A DNA stretch of 43,369 nucleotides from Methanoperedens sp049303315 (lineage in GTDB: Archaea; Halobacteriota; Methanosarcinia; Methanosarcinales; Methanoperedenaceae). The position numbers were made by a program, and so were the translations under genes. Below the pieces are notes generated by a model. It worked only from the letters and a program-made list of their open reading frames with translations. It was not told the DNA's origin and did not search any database. The DNA lies in assembly GCA_049303315.1 (NCBI GenBank), contig JBAQMZ010000035.1, positions 1-43,369 on the forward strand. The letters run 5' to 3'. How positions within the stretch are numbered: the stretch's first letter is position 1; each line of letters starts with the position of its first letter. Below are positions 23,181-31,256 of the stretch, one piece after another.

Positions 23181-25241
23181 TTACCCCGCTTGCCAAAATG
23201 ATAGATTCTCAGCCTTAGCAAACTCAATAAAAGCTTCCGCTATCCCATCCGGCAGTTCACCATCATGATTGTGCAGGTCATGGTCAACAATTAAGTGTCC
23301 ATATTTGTCCAACTTGCGCTGACCGTTACCATTTTTAACAAAGATATAATCCCCTGAATTATCCTTCCCGCTTTTTTCAGAGACAGCAAAAAAGATAGGG
23401 TAATCTTCTTTCTTTGGGCAAAGTTTTTCATCCCATTTCTGCACAAATAAAACGCTTGTTTTCGTGCCAGTGTGGGGCTTGAATGTGTTTTGATGCAAGC
23501 CAACTACCGCCAGAATACGGGCACGTTCAGCAATAAATTCACGGATATATTTATCAGATGTGTTATTAAATCGACCCTGTGGCAATACAATTGCCATGCG
23601 TCCACCGGGTTTGAGAAAATCCAGATTGCGTTCAATAAAGAGAATATCCCGCCCAATACTGCTTTGCACCTTGCCTTGAGAGTTAAAACTGAGTTCGAAT
23701 TTGTGAATGATACGGGGTTCCTTAATGTCTCCGGCAAAAGGTGGATTTGCCATCAGGATATCAAACTTGAATTGTTTTTTATCGTTCTTGTCAACCATCA
23801 GCTTTTCCAGTCGTTCATAGCCCTTACCATAGGTGCTGAACCATTTTCGGTCTTTTTCCTTATCGCTCCATCTTTCATAATCAAGAGTATTCAAATGCAA
23901 AACATTAGCTTCTCCATCTCCGGCAATAAGATTCAGAGTTCTTGCCACACGTACTGTCTTTTCATCAAAATCAATACCGAAGATTCTTAGCACATCTTCC
24001 TTATCTTCTTCTGAAATTTCAGTATTCGTAAAAAGGTGCCCTGTAATATGAAATATAGTATGCACAGGAAAACCGCAGCTTCCTGATGCAGTATCAATCA
24101 TGTATTCGCCTCGTTTTGGATTGAGCATTTTTACGCACATATCAATTACATGACGCACTGTGAAATACTGCCCCTTCTCGCCTTTGGCACTTTTATTTAC
24201 CAGATATTCAAAGGCTTCATCCACTACCAGCAAATTTGAGTTGAACAATTTGACATCCTGCAAGCTGGAAACACAAATAGATAAATGGCTGGGGCTCAAT
24301 TCAAAGCTTGATCCTTCAGGGAAAACACCAGGCCATTGCTCTTTAGCCCGGTCGAAAAGCGACTGAATTTTGGCATAAAGTTCGGTTTCTGTTTGTCCAG
24401 TATTGCGAAACTCCATTAGCCGGAATTTTCTATCGTCATATTTGACAAGTGTTTCTTTGAGCTTATCGTAATCTCCCCTTTCTTCCTCATTGAGTTCATC
24501 TTCTAAGAAGTCTTTAATTCTGGATTTATCCTTTTTGCTCAAAAATTCATCATAAAGTTTGGTGAATATCAGCTTGAATACTTCCTCGAAAACATCCACC
24601 CCAGCATTTGCCAGAACTTCATCTTCCATTTCCAGAATAATGTCTTTTAGCGATTTGTGCTCATTGGCTATTTTATCCTTGATAATAAGGTCTTCCAGCG
24701 TAAACCGCTCGCTAAGAATATCTTTCAGACTTTGGCTGACCTTCGGGAGATCAGTTATATCTTCAAAATAATTGGGGTCTTTGCGATGATAGTGAGAAAT
24801 CTGCTCTCCATTTGTCCACACACCGATCGGTGCACCCGTTGCATTACAATAAGAACGAAGCTGATTTTTCCCATCTTTAAGTTTTGGTTTTTTGAGTTCA
24901 ACAATAATATAAGACGTATCAGGACGGTCTTTATCAAAAACGACAATATCTGCACTTTTTATTTCTCGTCCAAAATTTATAGGGTATTCAAAAGCCAACC
25001 GTTTTTTCGGATAAACATACTCTTGCATCAGTCGTGCTGCATAGAGTTGACGGACTATTTCTTCTGGATTGAGTTGAATATCCTTGTCTCGAACGATACA
25101 GGTTACAAATGGGGATTCTTTTCCTCTGACTTGTTTTGTGAATATTTTAGCTCTAAGCGTGTCGATTTCCTCTTTCGTGAAAAGGGATAGATGATAATTA
25201 CTATCTTTGAGTATCGTTTGAATGATGTCCTCTTGAGTCAT
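23181..25241 (-). CDS. Fused PD-(D/E)XK nuclease and N6-adenine methyltransferase (BcgI-like)
   Basis: This 686-residue protein has two functional parts. An N-terminal HsdR_N-like nuclease has D98, E115 and K117 in SADIVV...YIIVELKKPK, with NQLRSYC and VWTNGEQ completing the core. A HsdM-type methyltransferase follows, with FTVRHVIDMCVKMLNPKRGE, motif I (DTASGSCGFPVH) and catalytic motif IV NPPF at 499-502. The specificity protein is encoded directly downstream and no HsdR helicase is present. This nuclease-methylase plus separate S subunit is the layout of BcgI-type (type IIB/IIG-like) restriction systems, which cut without translocation. A GGAGAT ribosome site precedes ATG 25241. The assignment is by architecture; cleavage is untested. 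Confidence 0.88.
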   Translation of the reverse strand: MTQEDIIQTILKDSNYHLSLFTKEEIDTLRAKIFTKQVRGKESPFVTCIVRDKDIQLNPEEIVRQLYAARLMQEYVYPKKRLAFEYPINFGREIKSADIVVFDKDRPDTSYIIVELKKPKLKDGKNQLRSYCNATGAPIGVWTNGEQISHYHRKDPNYFEDITDLPKVSQSLKDILSERFTLEDLIIKDKIANEHKSLKDIILEMEDEVLANAGVDVFEEVFKLIFTKLYDEFLSKKDKSRIKDFLEDELNEEERGDYDKLKETLVKYDDRKFRLMEFRNTGQTETELYAKIQSLFDRAKEQWPGVFPEGSSFELSPSHLSICVSSLQDVKLFNSNLLVVDEAFEYLVNKSAKGEKGQYFTVRHVIDMCVKMLNPKRGEYMIDTASGSCGFPVHTIFHITGHLFTNTEISEEDKEDVLRIFGIDFDEKTVRVARTLNLIAGDGEANVLHLNTLDYERWSDKEKDRKWFSTYGKGYERLEKLMVDKNDKKQFKFDILMANPPFAGDIKEPRIIHKFELSFNSQGKVQSSIGRDILFIERNLDFLKPGGRMAIVLPQGRFNNTSDKYIREFIAERARILAVVGLHQNTFKPHTGTKTSVLFVQKWDEKLCPKKEDYPIFFAVSEKSGKDNSGDYIFVKNGNGQRKLDKYGHLIVDHDLHNHDGELPDGIAEAFIEFAKAENLSFWQAG

Positions 25242-25368
25242 TATATCTCCAATTTTTTTATTAGTTGGTAGTCATTGAGGCCACAGATAACGTTTTCTTA
25301 TATTTCCCTCCCTCTACCTATAGTTTTCTTGGCAAAATAACTTATGGAATGAATCTGTTCTAATTTTT

Positions 25369-25422
25369 TCAGATGCCATTGATAGCCACAAATACATTGG
25401 CATCAACCAAGAACTGCTGCAT
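25369..25422 (-). pseudogene. Fragment of a PIN-domain (VapC-like) gene
   Basis: From ATG 25422 on the minus strand the reading is MQQFLVDANVFVAINGI and then a stop. 'FLVDANVFVA' is the classical first strand of PIN-domain RNase toxins, with the catalytic Asp. A one-base shift opens a further 20 codons (SEKIRTDSFHKLF and on to a TAG), so this looks like a frameshifted and truncated gene start. No intact antitoxin lies upstream. Confidence 0.45.
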
Positions 25423-25484
25423 ATTTCTTTTTAGGGGTTACGGAAAAATAACAAAGCTAAATTTGCTTTTCCAAAACAATAAAG

Positions 25485-25515
25485 TATCTGCGTTCATCTG
25501 CGTTTATCTGCGGTT
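25485..25515 (+). repeat. 31-base GCAGAT-type repeat, copy 2 (inverted relative to copy 1)
   Basis: TATCTGCGTTCATCTGCGTT followed by TATCTGCGGTT. It differs from the reverse complement of 21641-21671 at only two positions. It lies 10 bases before the 3' end of the methanogenesis marker 11 gene and about 240 bases upstream of the methylase gene. Confidence 0.8.
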
Positions 25516-25524
25516 CCTTATCGT

Positions 25525-26415
25525 TCACAAAACCACCGATTCATCATTTCGTGAAAACCAGGGCAGCGCCGCGAGCGCGCCTATGATGCCTTTGCCATCG
25601 ATACAAATCTCGACATTGTTCTCCTGTGCGGTCTTTAGAGTAAGTTCTTTTGTAATCATTTTACTCCTGCAAAGCCTGCTGTATTCCATAAGAGCGGAAG
25701 CATCAAAATCCGATAATGCCACCATGCCAGTTTCTTGCGAAACGCTGTATTCCATGAGTCCTTCTTTTATCTTGCCAAGCAATTCTTCCCTTGCGCCGCG
25801 GGTACAGGCAAATTCAAGTACTGTAGCCACACAGTTCTGGGTCTTATCAGGAACCGGGTAAAGCTGGACAAGGGTATGGGAGATGTATTTATGCTCGTTT
25901 GAATCAACAGCATCCGCGATATTGTGCGCCAGCGTCCATGTCGCCCCGACCTCTTTTGAGTCGGTATTATCAATCCCGACAAGCACCCTCTCCCTTCGGG
26001 GGACAACGATTGTGCCGCTTGCGCGTTTTCCTCCGCCTGACTCTGTGATATTGCATCGAAGAACTCCCTTCGCATAAGCCCTGCATGTCGTTGCGCCCAC
26101 GCCGCCGCCGCCAAGACCGCTGTAGGTTATTTCAATCTCGTCATCATTTACAAGGACTGATTCAATACCAGCGGCGGCTGTTGATGAGCGCAGGGCAAGA
26201 GATGAAGTCCCGGTTTTTACAAGGTAACGCATCATGTCCCCAACAGCGCGGCTTTTTATAACGAGCGGGCTTTTGGAATAATGGTACAAAGCCCACGCTG
26301 AGCCGCCGTAGCAGTTGGAATGTTCCATTATTTCCACATATTCGTTTTTGCGGTCTGCTACTGCGTAAATACCTTTGTATCTAATATTGTAAGGGTCATG
26401 GAGGTGCATAAACAT
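25525..26415 (-). CDS. Methanogenesis marker protein 11
   Basis: About 296 residues matching the methanogenesis marker 11 family, which occurs in genomes of methanogens and their methane-oxidising relatives. The GIDNTDSKEVGATWTLAHN block at 147-165 is shared with TiaS-type agmatidine synthases. The N-terminal half contains a glycine-rich SGLGGGGVGATTCR loop at 99-112. The exact reaction is unknown. ATG 26415 and 26409 are both possible starts. It is divergent from the exported Lon-domain gene across about 50 bases that hold both promoters. Confidence 0.85.
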   Translation of the reverse strand: MFMHLHDPYNIRYKGIYAVADRKNEYVEIMEHSNCYGGSAWALYHYSKSPLVIKSRAVGDMMRYLVKTGTSSLALRSSTAAAGIESVLVNDDEIEITYSGLGGGGVGATTCRAYAKGVLRCNITESGGGKRASGTIVVPRRERVLVGIDNTDSKEVGATWTLAHNIADAVDSNEHKYISHTLVQLYPVPDKTQNCVATVLEFACTRGAREELLGKIKEGLMEYSVSQETGMVALSDFDASALMEYSRLCRSKMITKELTLKTAQENNVEICIDGKGIIGALAALPWFSRNDESVVL

Positions 26416-26424
26416 TGGTTTTAA

Positions 26425-26443
26425 GTATTTTATCTAATATATA
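26425..26443. promoter_or_regulatory. Divergent promoter region for marker 11 and Lon-like genes
   Basis: A plus-strand TATA (CTAATATATA, 26434-26443) and a minus-strand TATA-like AGATAAAATAC (26425-26435) overlap between the two starts. The plus-strand element lies about 25-30 bases before ATG 26467, so that transcript is probably leaderless or short-leader. Confidence 0.4.
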
Positions 26444-26466
26444 TGAGTATTTGCAGGAAAACTGAT

Positions 26467-28317
26467 ATGTCCAATAAATTCTTGTTGTTATTTTTGGTGT
26501 TTTTGGTTACTTTGAACGGCGTTCATGCACTTGAAGACGGGGTTTCAATCCCGCTCGTGGCAGATAGAAGCACGGACGGCGGTGATGAAGGTGTTCTCCT
26601 GGGCGCCAAGGTGATAGTCACTAACGGCACCGGTCATGTTTTTGTGGACACGAACCCTTATACGCAGGTTGACCTGCAAGGGTCGGCAAGACTTGCGGCA
26701 ATGGTTGCTTCGGATGTGCTCGGAATTGACCAGAAATCCTATGATTTTTACTATATTATTGATATAAGTTCACCTATCATCGGCGGCCCCTCGGCAGGCG
26801 GGGCGCTGACCGTGGCCACAATTGCCGCCATAAATAAATGGACTCTAAAACCGGACGTTGTCATGACCGGCATGATAAACCCGGATGAATCTATCGGGCC
26901 TGTAGGCGGTATTCCTTACAAGCTTGAAGCCGCAGCGGCCAGCAATGCGACACTTTTCCTGATACCGCAGGGTCAAAGTTCGGTTACCATTAAAAAGACA
27001 GTTACAACATCAAAAGGAGCGCTCATAATCCCCGAGGAAAAAGAAGAAACCGTTGATGTGGTGGAACTCGGGAAAAAACTGAATGTTACAGTCAAAGAAG
27101 TCAATACGATTCAGGATGCCGTTTTAGCTTTTACAGACCGCAAGCTCACGAAACCCGTGTACAAAGGGGCGATTCTCACGCCTGATTATCTCAGCCTTCT
27201 TGAACCCCTTGCCTCCAACCTGAAAAACGAATCAAGAGGCATGTATGAAAATACCGCCTCTTCGGTTCCAAAAAGCCAGTTCGTTGAGCAGGCAAAAGAT
27301 ATTCTGACAAGGGCGGACAAGATGTATGACGACAAGAAATACTACGCTGCAACCTCTTCATATTTTAATGCAATGATTAACCTGCGCGTAGCGCAGTGGA
27401 GTGACGGTTACAGCAAAGCTGGCGATAAAGAACAATACCTCACAGAACTTGTTAATAAAGTCGAAAAACAGATACAAAGTTCGGAGTCCGACCTTTCCAA
27501 TTTCACGTTGTACGGGATAAGCGATGTGGAAGCGGCGGGAGCGGCTGAATCCAGGATAACAACAGCGAGAGCAAAACTTGAAGAAGCCAAAAAACTCAAG
27601 GATGCGGATGCGAAGATTTTTTCGCTCGCGTTTGCAAATGAAAGGGCGCGGACAGCGCAGTGGTGGCTGACTCTTGCTACACCCGAAGATAAAATAGTGC
27701 CGGGAAGCGTATTGAAAGACCGCGCGGGGTGGTACCTCTCCCAGGCGCAATCCATCAATACGTATATGCAAACGCTGATTGCAGAAAGCGGGATTCATCC
27801 TGAAATTACAAACGCCGCAGGCGAGGATATTAACCATGCACAGAAAGAGATGGAACGGGGATACTATGCAGGCGCGATTTTTGATTCTCTCCAGGCTACG
27901 ATAAAAGCAAGCACAACTATAGGATTATTGGGCAATGCAGATGCCGATAAAAAAATAGAACAGAGCATGGAAGCCGCAAAGGTGGCAATCAACGAAGCCA
28001 GGTTGGCAGGCATTGAACCTACGCTTGCGGTGAGCGCGTATGAATATGCTGAGACGATTCCAAATACCTATGATAAAATATCCCAGTATTCATACGCGAA
28101 AATGATAGCAAAAACTTCGGTTGTTCTTAATTCCCGCGCGGTATCTTCGGATAAGAAACCTGTAAAACCTACCATCACTCCTTACATATCCGAGCCTTCA
28201 ATGCCTGCTCCGACAGCTACTGCAAAGAAACAAAAAACAAAAATAGAAGTCCCGGCTTTTGAAGCGGTTGCTGCGATAGCGGCTGTATTGATTGTAAGGC
28301 GCTTGAATAGAAAATAA
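26467..28317 (+). CDS. Exported Lon-type (S16) serine protease domain protein
   Basis: About 616 residues. A signal peptide (MSNKFLLLFLVFLVTLNGVHA) leads into an S16 peptidase domain with the catalytic serine in GGPSAGGALTVA (Ser109) and lysine in PVGGIPYKLEAA (Lys152), the Ser-Lys dyad of Lon. The AAA+ ATPase domain of Lon is absent. The C-terminal half is long and helical (about 250-560), followed by a Pro/Thr-rich stretch and a final PAFEAVAAIAAVLIVRRLNR that looks like a PGF-CTERM-type sorting anchor. It probably acts outside the membrane. An upstream in-frame ATG at 26443 lies inside the promoter, so 26467 is preferred; a GCAGGA precedes it. Confidence 0.82.
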   Translation: MSNKFLLLFLVFLVTLNGVHALEDGVSIPLVADRSTDGGDEGVLLGAKVIVTNGTGHVFVDTNPYTQVDLQGSARLAAMVASDVLGIDQKSYDFYYIIDISSPIIGGPSAGGALTVATIAAINKWTLKPDVVMTGMINPDESIGPVGGIPYKLEAAAASNATLFLIPQGQSSVTIKKTVTTSKGALIIPEEKEETVDVVELGKKLNVTVKEVNTIQDAVLAFTDRKLTKPVYKGAILTPDYLSLLEPLASNLKNESRGMYENTASSVPKSQFVEQAKDILTRADKMYDDKKYYAATSSYFNAMINLRVAQWSDGYSKAGDKEQYLTELVNKVEKQIQSSESDLSNFTLYGISDVEAAGAAESRITTARAKLEEAKKLKDADAKIFSLAFANERARTAQWWLTLATPEDKIVPGSVLKDRAGWYLSQAQSINTYMQTLIAESGIHPEITNAAGEDINHAQKEMERGYYAGAIFDSLQATIKASTTIGLLGNADADKKIEQSMEAAKVAINEARLAGIEPTLAVSAYEYAETIPNTYDKISQYSYAKMIAKTSVVLNSRAVSSDKKPVKPTITPYISEPSMPAPTATAKKQKTKIEVPAFEAVAAIAAVLIVRRLNRK

Positions 28318-28328
28318 AAAGGTAAGTA

Positions 28329-28604
28329 TTATCCACCGCTAACGGCCGGGAGTATGGATATTTCATCTGCATCCTTCACGGGGCTTGCCAGGCCATTTAA
28401 ATGCCTGATATCCTCGCCGTTCACATACAGGTTGACAAACCGCCTCACTTCGCCTTTGTCAAGGATACGGCGCTCAAAATCAGCGCCAAACTGCTCGACT
28501 AATTTATCCAGCACGGTTTTAACTGTCGTATCGCCAAGTTCCAGGGTCGTTTCGCGAGCATGGGTAACATTGCTCAATGCAGATGAAAATCTTATTTTGA
28601 CCAT
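28329..28604 (-). CDS. MoaD/ThiS-like ubiquitin-fold sulfur carrier
   Basis: About 91 residues of the beta-grasp fold (MVKIRFSSALSNVTHARE, VNGEDIRHLNGLASPVKDADEISILPAVSGG) ending in the di-glycine that is adenylated and thiocarboxylated. An AGGTGAT ribosome site just before ATG 28604 fixes the start; the in-frame GTG at 28613 is discarded. It could serve molybdopterin (MoaD), act as an archaeal SAMP protein conjugate, or carry sulfur to the neighbouring PLP enzyme. The gene starts 11 bases after the stop of the threonine synthase gene on the same strand, so they form one transcript. Confidence 0.85.
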   Translation of the reverse strand: MVKIRFSSALSNVTHARETTLELGDTTVKTVLDKLVEQFGADFERRILDKGEVRRFVNLYVNGEDIRHLNGLASPVKDADEISILPAVSGG

Positions 28605-28615
28605 TTGTATCACCT

Positions 28616-29890
28616 TTAAGAATGTGCAAGAGGCGAAGCCACTTGCTGTTTATGAATATCAATGCCAGGCGCGGTAAGTTTTTCAAACTCGCTGAGCATG
28701 GGCTTAATAACAGGCGGGCGCTGCAATGATTTAAGTAATGTCTCCTGCGCCTTAAGACCATTTCCGGTCACATAGACCACGACGCGTTCATCATGCTGTA
28801 TGTGTCCGCTTTCAACAAGTTTCCTTAAACCTGCGATGGTAGTGCCTCCTGCAGGTTCTGTGAATATGCCTTCAGTCCTTGCAAGAAGATGGATTGCTTC
28901 AATGATTTCGGTATCGGTAGGTGTTGCCGCATAGCCCCCTGAATCCAGGATGGTCTTCTTTGCATAGTACCCGTCAGCCGGATTGCCTATCGCAAGGCTG
29001 TGCGCCACGGTCTCGAAGTTTCTCACAGGGATAACTTCGCTATTATGCTGGACAGCGCAGGATATTGGTGAACAATTGAGCGGCTGCGACCCTGAAATCC
29101 TGACATCAGCTTTGTCCACAAGGCCGACGCGTTCAAGTTCCTTGTACCCGCGCGAAATAGCACACAGCAGCGCCCCGCTTGCCATTGGAGCCACGATATG
29201 GTCGGGAACCTGCCATTTCAACTGCTCAGCCGTCTCATACGCCAGCGTCTTGGAACCTTCAGTATAATAAGGACGGATATTGATATTCACAAAAGCCCAG
29301 TCAGGATGCGAGTCTGCCACCTCGCTTGCAAGGCGGTTGGCGTCGTCGTACGTGCCTTCCACCGCGATGACGTTAGGGCCGTAGATGAGCATCTGGACTA
29401 TCTTGCCAAGCTCTATTGTGGCTGGGATGAAAATGTAAGCGGGCAATCCGGCCTTCGCTGCATGTGCACCCACGGCTGCCGCGAGGTTGCCCGTGCTTGC
29501 GCATCCCACGGCTTTTACATCGAATTCGATTGCTTTTGATATAGCTACCGATGTCACCCTGTCTTTAAAGGAGTTGGTGGGATTCACGGATTCGTCAAGG
29601 ATATAAAGTTCAGGAAGGCCAAGCACCGCGCCAAGGCGGTCTGCGTGATGAAGCTTATTGAAACCCGCGCCGAGGTCGATGCGTTTTTCGGATTCAAGTG
29701 GCAGGAGGTCTGCGTATCTCCATATGGATTTCGGGCCTGCCGCAATTTTCTCTTTGCTGATATGATCAGAAATATAATCCCAGTCGTAATTGACTTCAAG
29801 GGGACCGAAGCACTCATAACATGTATTCTGGATAACCGCAGGGTACTCAGCGCCGCATTCCCTGCATTTCAATCCGATGACGTGACTCAT
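28616..29890 (-). CDS. thrC: Threonine synthase (zinc-ribbon archaeal type)
   Basis: This 424-residue fold-type II PLP enzyme has the Schiff-base lysine in NPTNSFKDR (Lys109) and the substrate loop CASTGNLAAAVGAHAAKAGL. An N-terminal zinc ribbon has Cys9, 12, 24 and 27. It normally converts O-phosphohomoserine to threonine. The motif has Asn where most family members have Gly (NPTGSFKDRG), and the following GM is VT, so the exact substrate could differ. Upstream are a TATA element (ATTATATATAGT, about 29913-29924) and a GGTGA ribosome site. Confidence 0.85.
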   Translation of the reverse strand: MSHVIGLKCRECGAEYPAVIQNTCYECFGPLEVNYDWDYISDHISKEKIAAGPKSIWRYADLLPLESEKRIDLGAGFNKLHHADRLGAVLGLPELYILDESVNPTNSFKDRVTSVAISKAIEFDVKAVGCASTGNLAAAVGAHAAKAGLPAYIFIPATIELGKIVQMLIYGPNVIAVEGTYDDANRLASEVADSHPDWAFVNINIRPYYTEGSKTLAYETAEQLKWQVPDHIVAPMASGALLCAISRGYKELERVGLVDKADVRISGSQPLNCSPISCAVQHNSEVIPVRNFETVAHSLAIGNPADGYYAKKTILDSGGYAATPTDTEIIEAIHLLARTEGIFTEPAGGTTIAGLRKLVESGHIQHDERVVVYVTGNGLKAQETLLKSLQRPPVIKPMLSEFEKLTAPGIDIHKQQVASPLAHS

Positions 29891-30214
29891 TAAACTTCAC
29901 CGGAGCATAATACAACATTACTATATATAATATTTACCATAGGTGTAGATAACCCAGAGTAATAAAGTGGAGATAGAGTCCAGAATTTCTTTGTATATGG
30001 GAAGGACCGTTCCGAGCTATCGTGTATCTTCGTGTGCGGTTACACCATCTTCTTGAACTGATGGATGCTGTTATCTTATCGATATATATATGAGAGAAGC
30101 CATAACAAGAAATATGTAATTAATTCTGAAATCATGACTAAAAAAGAATTCTCAACTTTGGGTAAAATATCTACGGGAAGTACAAATAAATAGTATAAAT
30201 TTAATTTAATTATG

Positions 30215-30221
30215 AAGGAGG
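30215..30221 (+). promoter_or_regulatory. Shine-Dalgarno AAGGAGG before unknown membrane gene
   Basis: A full AAGGAGG lies seven bases before ATG 30229 and fixes the start. A TATA-like AGTATAAATTTAAT sits at about 30192-30205. The gap 29891-30214 holds otherwise only the thrC promoter and no recognisable gene. Confidence 0.55.
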
Positions 30222-30228
30222 ATTACTA

Positions 30229-30966
30229 ATGGTTGATACGTGGGCTATAATGTTGGCTATAATATATGTAATTGGTATTTTTGGTATTTTTTTCCTTGTG
30301 AAAGTTATTTTTTTTAATAACCCACCTTTTAGGATTAAGGTAAAAGGTTCTAATCCAATAGAGTTCCCTAACGTTTGTGTTATCACTGGAGAACCTGCAA
30401 CAAAATCAGGTCTTATTCGCTTTTTTAAAGGGGATTTAATGCTGCTGCAAATGTTTCAAATTAACTTACCATTTTCAGAAAATGGTTGGAATCAATATTC
30501 AAATCAATTTCCTCTTTCACTAAAAATCTTCAGATACCCCATCGATCTTTTTATTAATATACCCGTTTTAGGGGTATATTTAGCCATGTTTTTATGGGCG
30601 CCATTGGCGGCTTTTATTTGTGGATATATCGCAATTATTGATTTGATGCAGCATAAGCGGCAACTTGTAAAGGTACATGAACTTCACATCGAAGAAGGAA
30701 ATTTTAATGGAATAGATATATCTGTAAGTAGCAAATCCTTTGCGCAAGAGTTTAACCACTTAAATGGATTGGGAACAGAAATATCAACAAGCAATTTACA
30801 ATTCTATATCAAAAATGTGGGTATATTTGATAGATTTATGTTTATATTTATATTTTTAAGTACAACATATGCTTTGATTTCTGATTATACTAGAATACTT
30901 GAGGTGGGACTGGTGTTCATTTTTATGTTTCTTGGTTTCCTTCTATATAGAGCGATGAGGAATTGA
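30229..30966 (+). CDS. Unknown AT-rich membrane protein
   Basis: About 245 residues. One N-terminal helix (about 7-28), a hydrophobic hairpin (about 108-140) and two close C-terminal helices (about 203-242) suggest four to five membrane passes with soluble segments between. The segment FPNVCVITGEPATK may be a small ligand or metal site, with a single Cys. No family is recognised. It is AT-rich compared with thrC and the PUA gene and stands alone, consistent with acquired DNA. Confidence 0.6.
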   Translation: MVDTWAIMLAIIYVIGIFGIFFLVKVIFFNNPPFRIKVKGSNPIEFPNVCVITGEPATKSGLIRFFKGDLMLLQMFQINLPFSENGWNQYSNQFPLSLKIFRYPIDLFINIPVLGVYLAMFLWAPLAAFICGYIAIIDLMQHKRQLVKVHELHIEEGNFNGIDISVSSKSFAQEFNHLNGLGTEISTSNLQFYIKNVGIFDRFMFIFIFLSTTYALISDYTRILEVGLVFIFMFLGFLLYRAMRN

Positions 30967-31100
30967 GCAGAGCTGCTCAATCACCTTTGGCAAGTCATTA
31001 ATCTTCTGAGTAGCGGTATCGAGGTCAGTAATATCGGGATTAATAGCATACTGAAAAAATTATTATAACTTATTAAATTTTAATGTAATTAAAAAAATTC

Positions 31101-31141
31101 CGTACGAACTCCGACGGCATGAGTTCGTATCAGTTCGTACG
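31101..31141. repeat. Nested inverted repeats (overlapping dyads)
   Basis: TACGAACTC (31103-31111) pairs with GAGTTCGTA (31121-31129). CGTACGAACT (31101-31110) also pairs with AGTTCGTACG (31132-31141). The two pairings are mutually exclusive, giving alternative hairpins of 9 and 10 bp. They lie in the gene-free stretch 30967-31256 between a plus-strand stop and the end of the PUA gene; a short T run follows about 12 bases later, so a terminator is possible. Confidence 0.5.
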
Positions 31142-31189
31142 AGTTAGTTGTTGATTTTTTCATACCAGACGCAGAGGGCACCAAGCCGT

Positions 31190-31254
31190 TGGGCTATGGT
31201 CAAGTTCTTAAATGATGTTTCCTTTGCGGTCTTTGAGCCTCCGCAGTGAAATTA
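31190..31254. repeat. Degenerate GCAAAGACCGCAAAG-type intergenic repeat
   Basis: CTTTGCGGTCTTTGAGCCTCC followed by GCAGTGAA resembles a decayed copy of the 'CTTTGCGTCTTTGCGTCTCCGCGGTGAA' intergenic repeat I recall from many genomes. It lies just before the 3' end of the PUA gene. The match is by eye and from memory. Confidence 0.3.
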
Positions 31255-31256
31255 GT

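Noticed and set aside
21696..25241. Classical type I restriction-modification system
   Set aside because: No HsdR helicase/translocase gene is present; the nuclease domain is fused to the methyltransferase, which fits a BcgI-like system better.
28616..29890. Cysteate synthase for coenzyme M
   Set aside because: The lysine motif NPTNSFKDR keeps threonine-synthase form; the cysteate synthase sequence I recall differs at this motif (CSFKELEA).
30943..31059. 39-codon open stretch on the minus strand with a protein-like translation
   Set aside because: It has no start codon, overlaps the end of the membrane gene on the other strand and is too short to support as a remnant.
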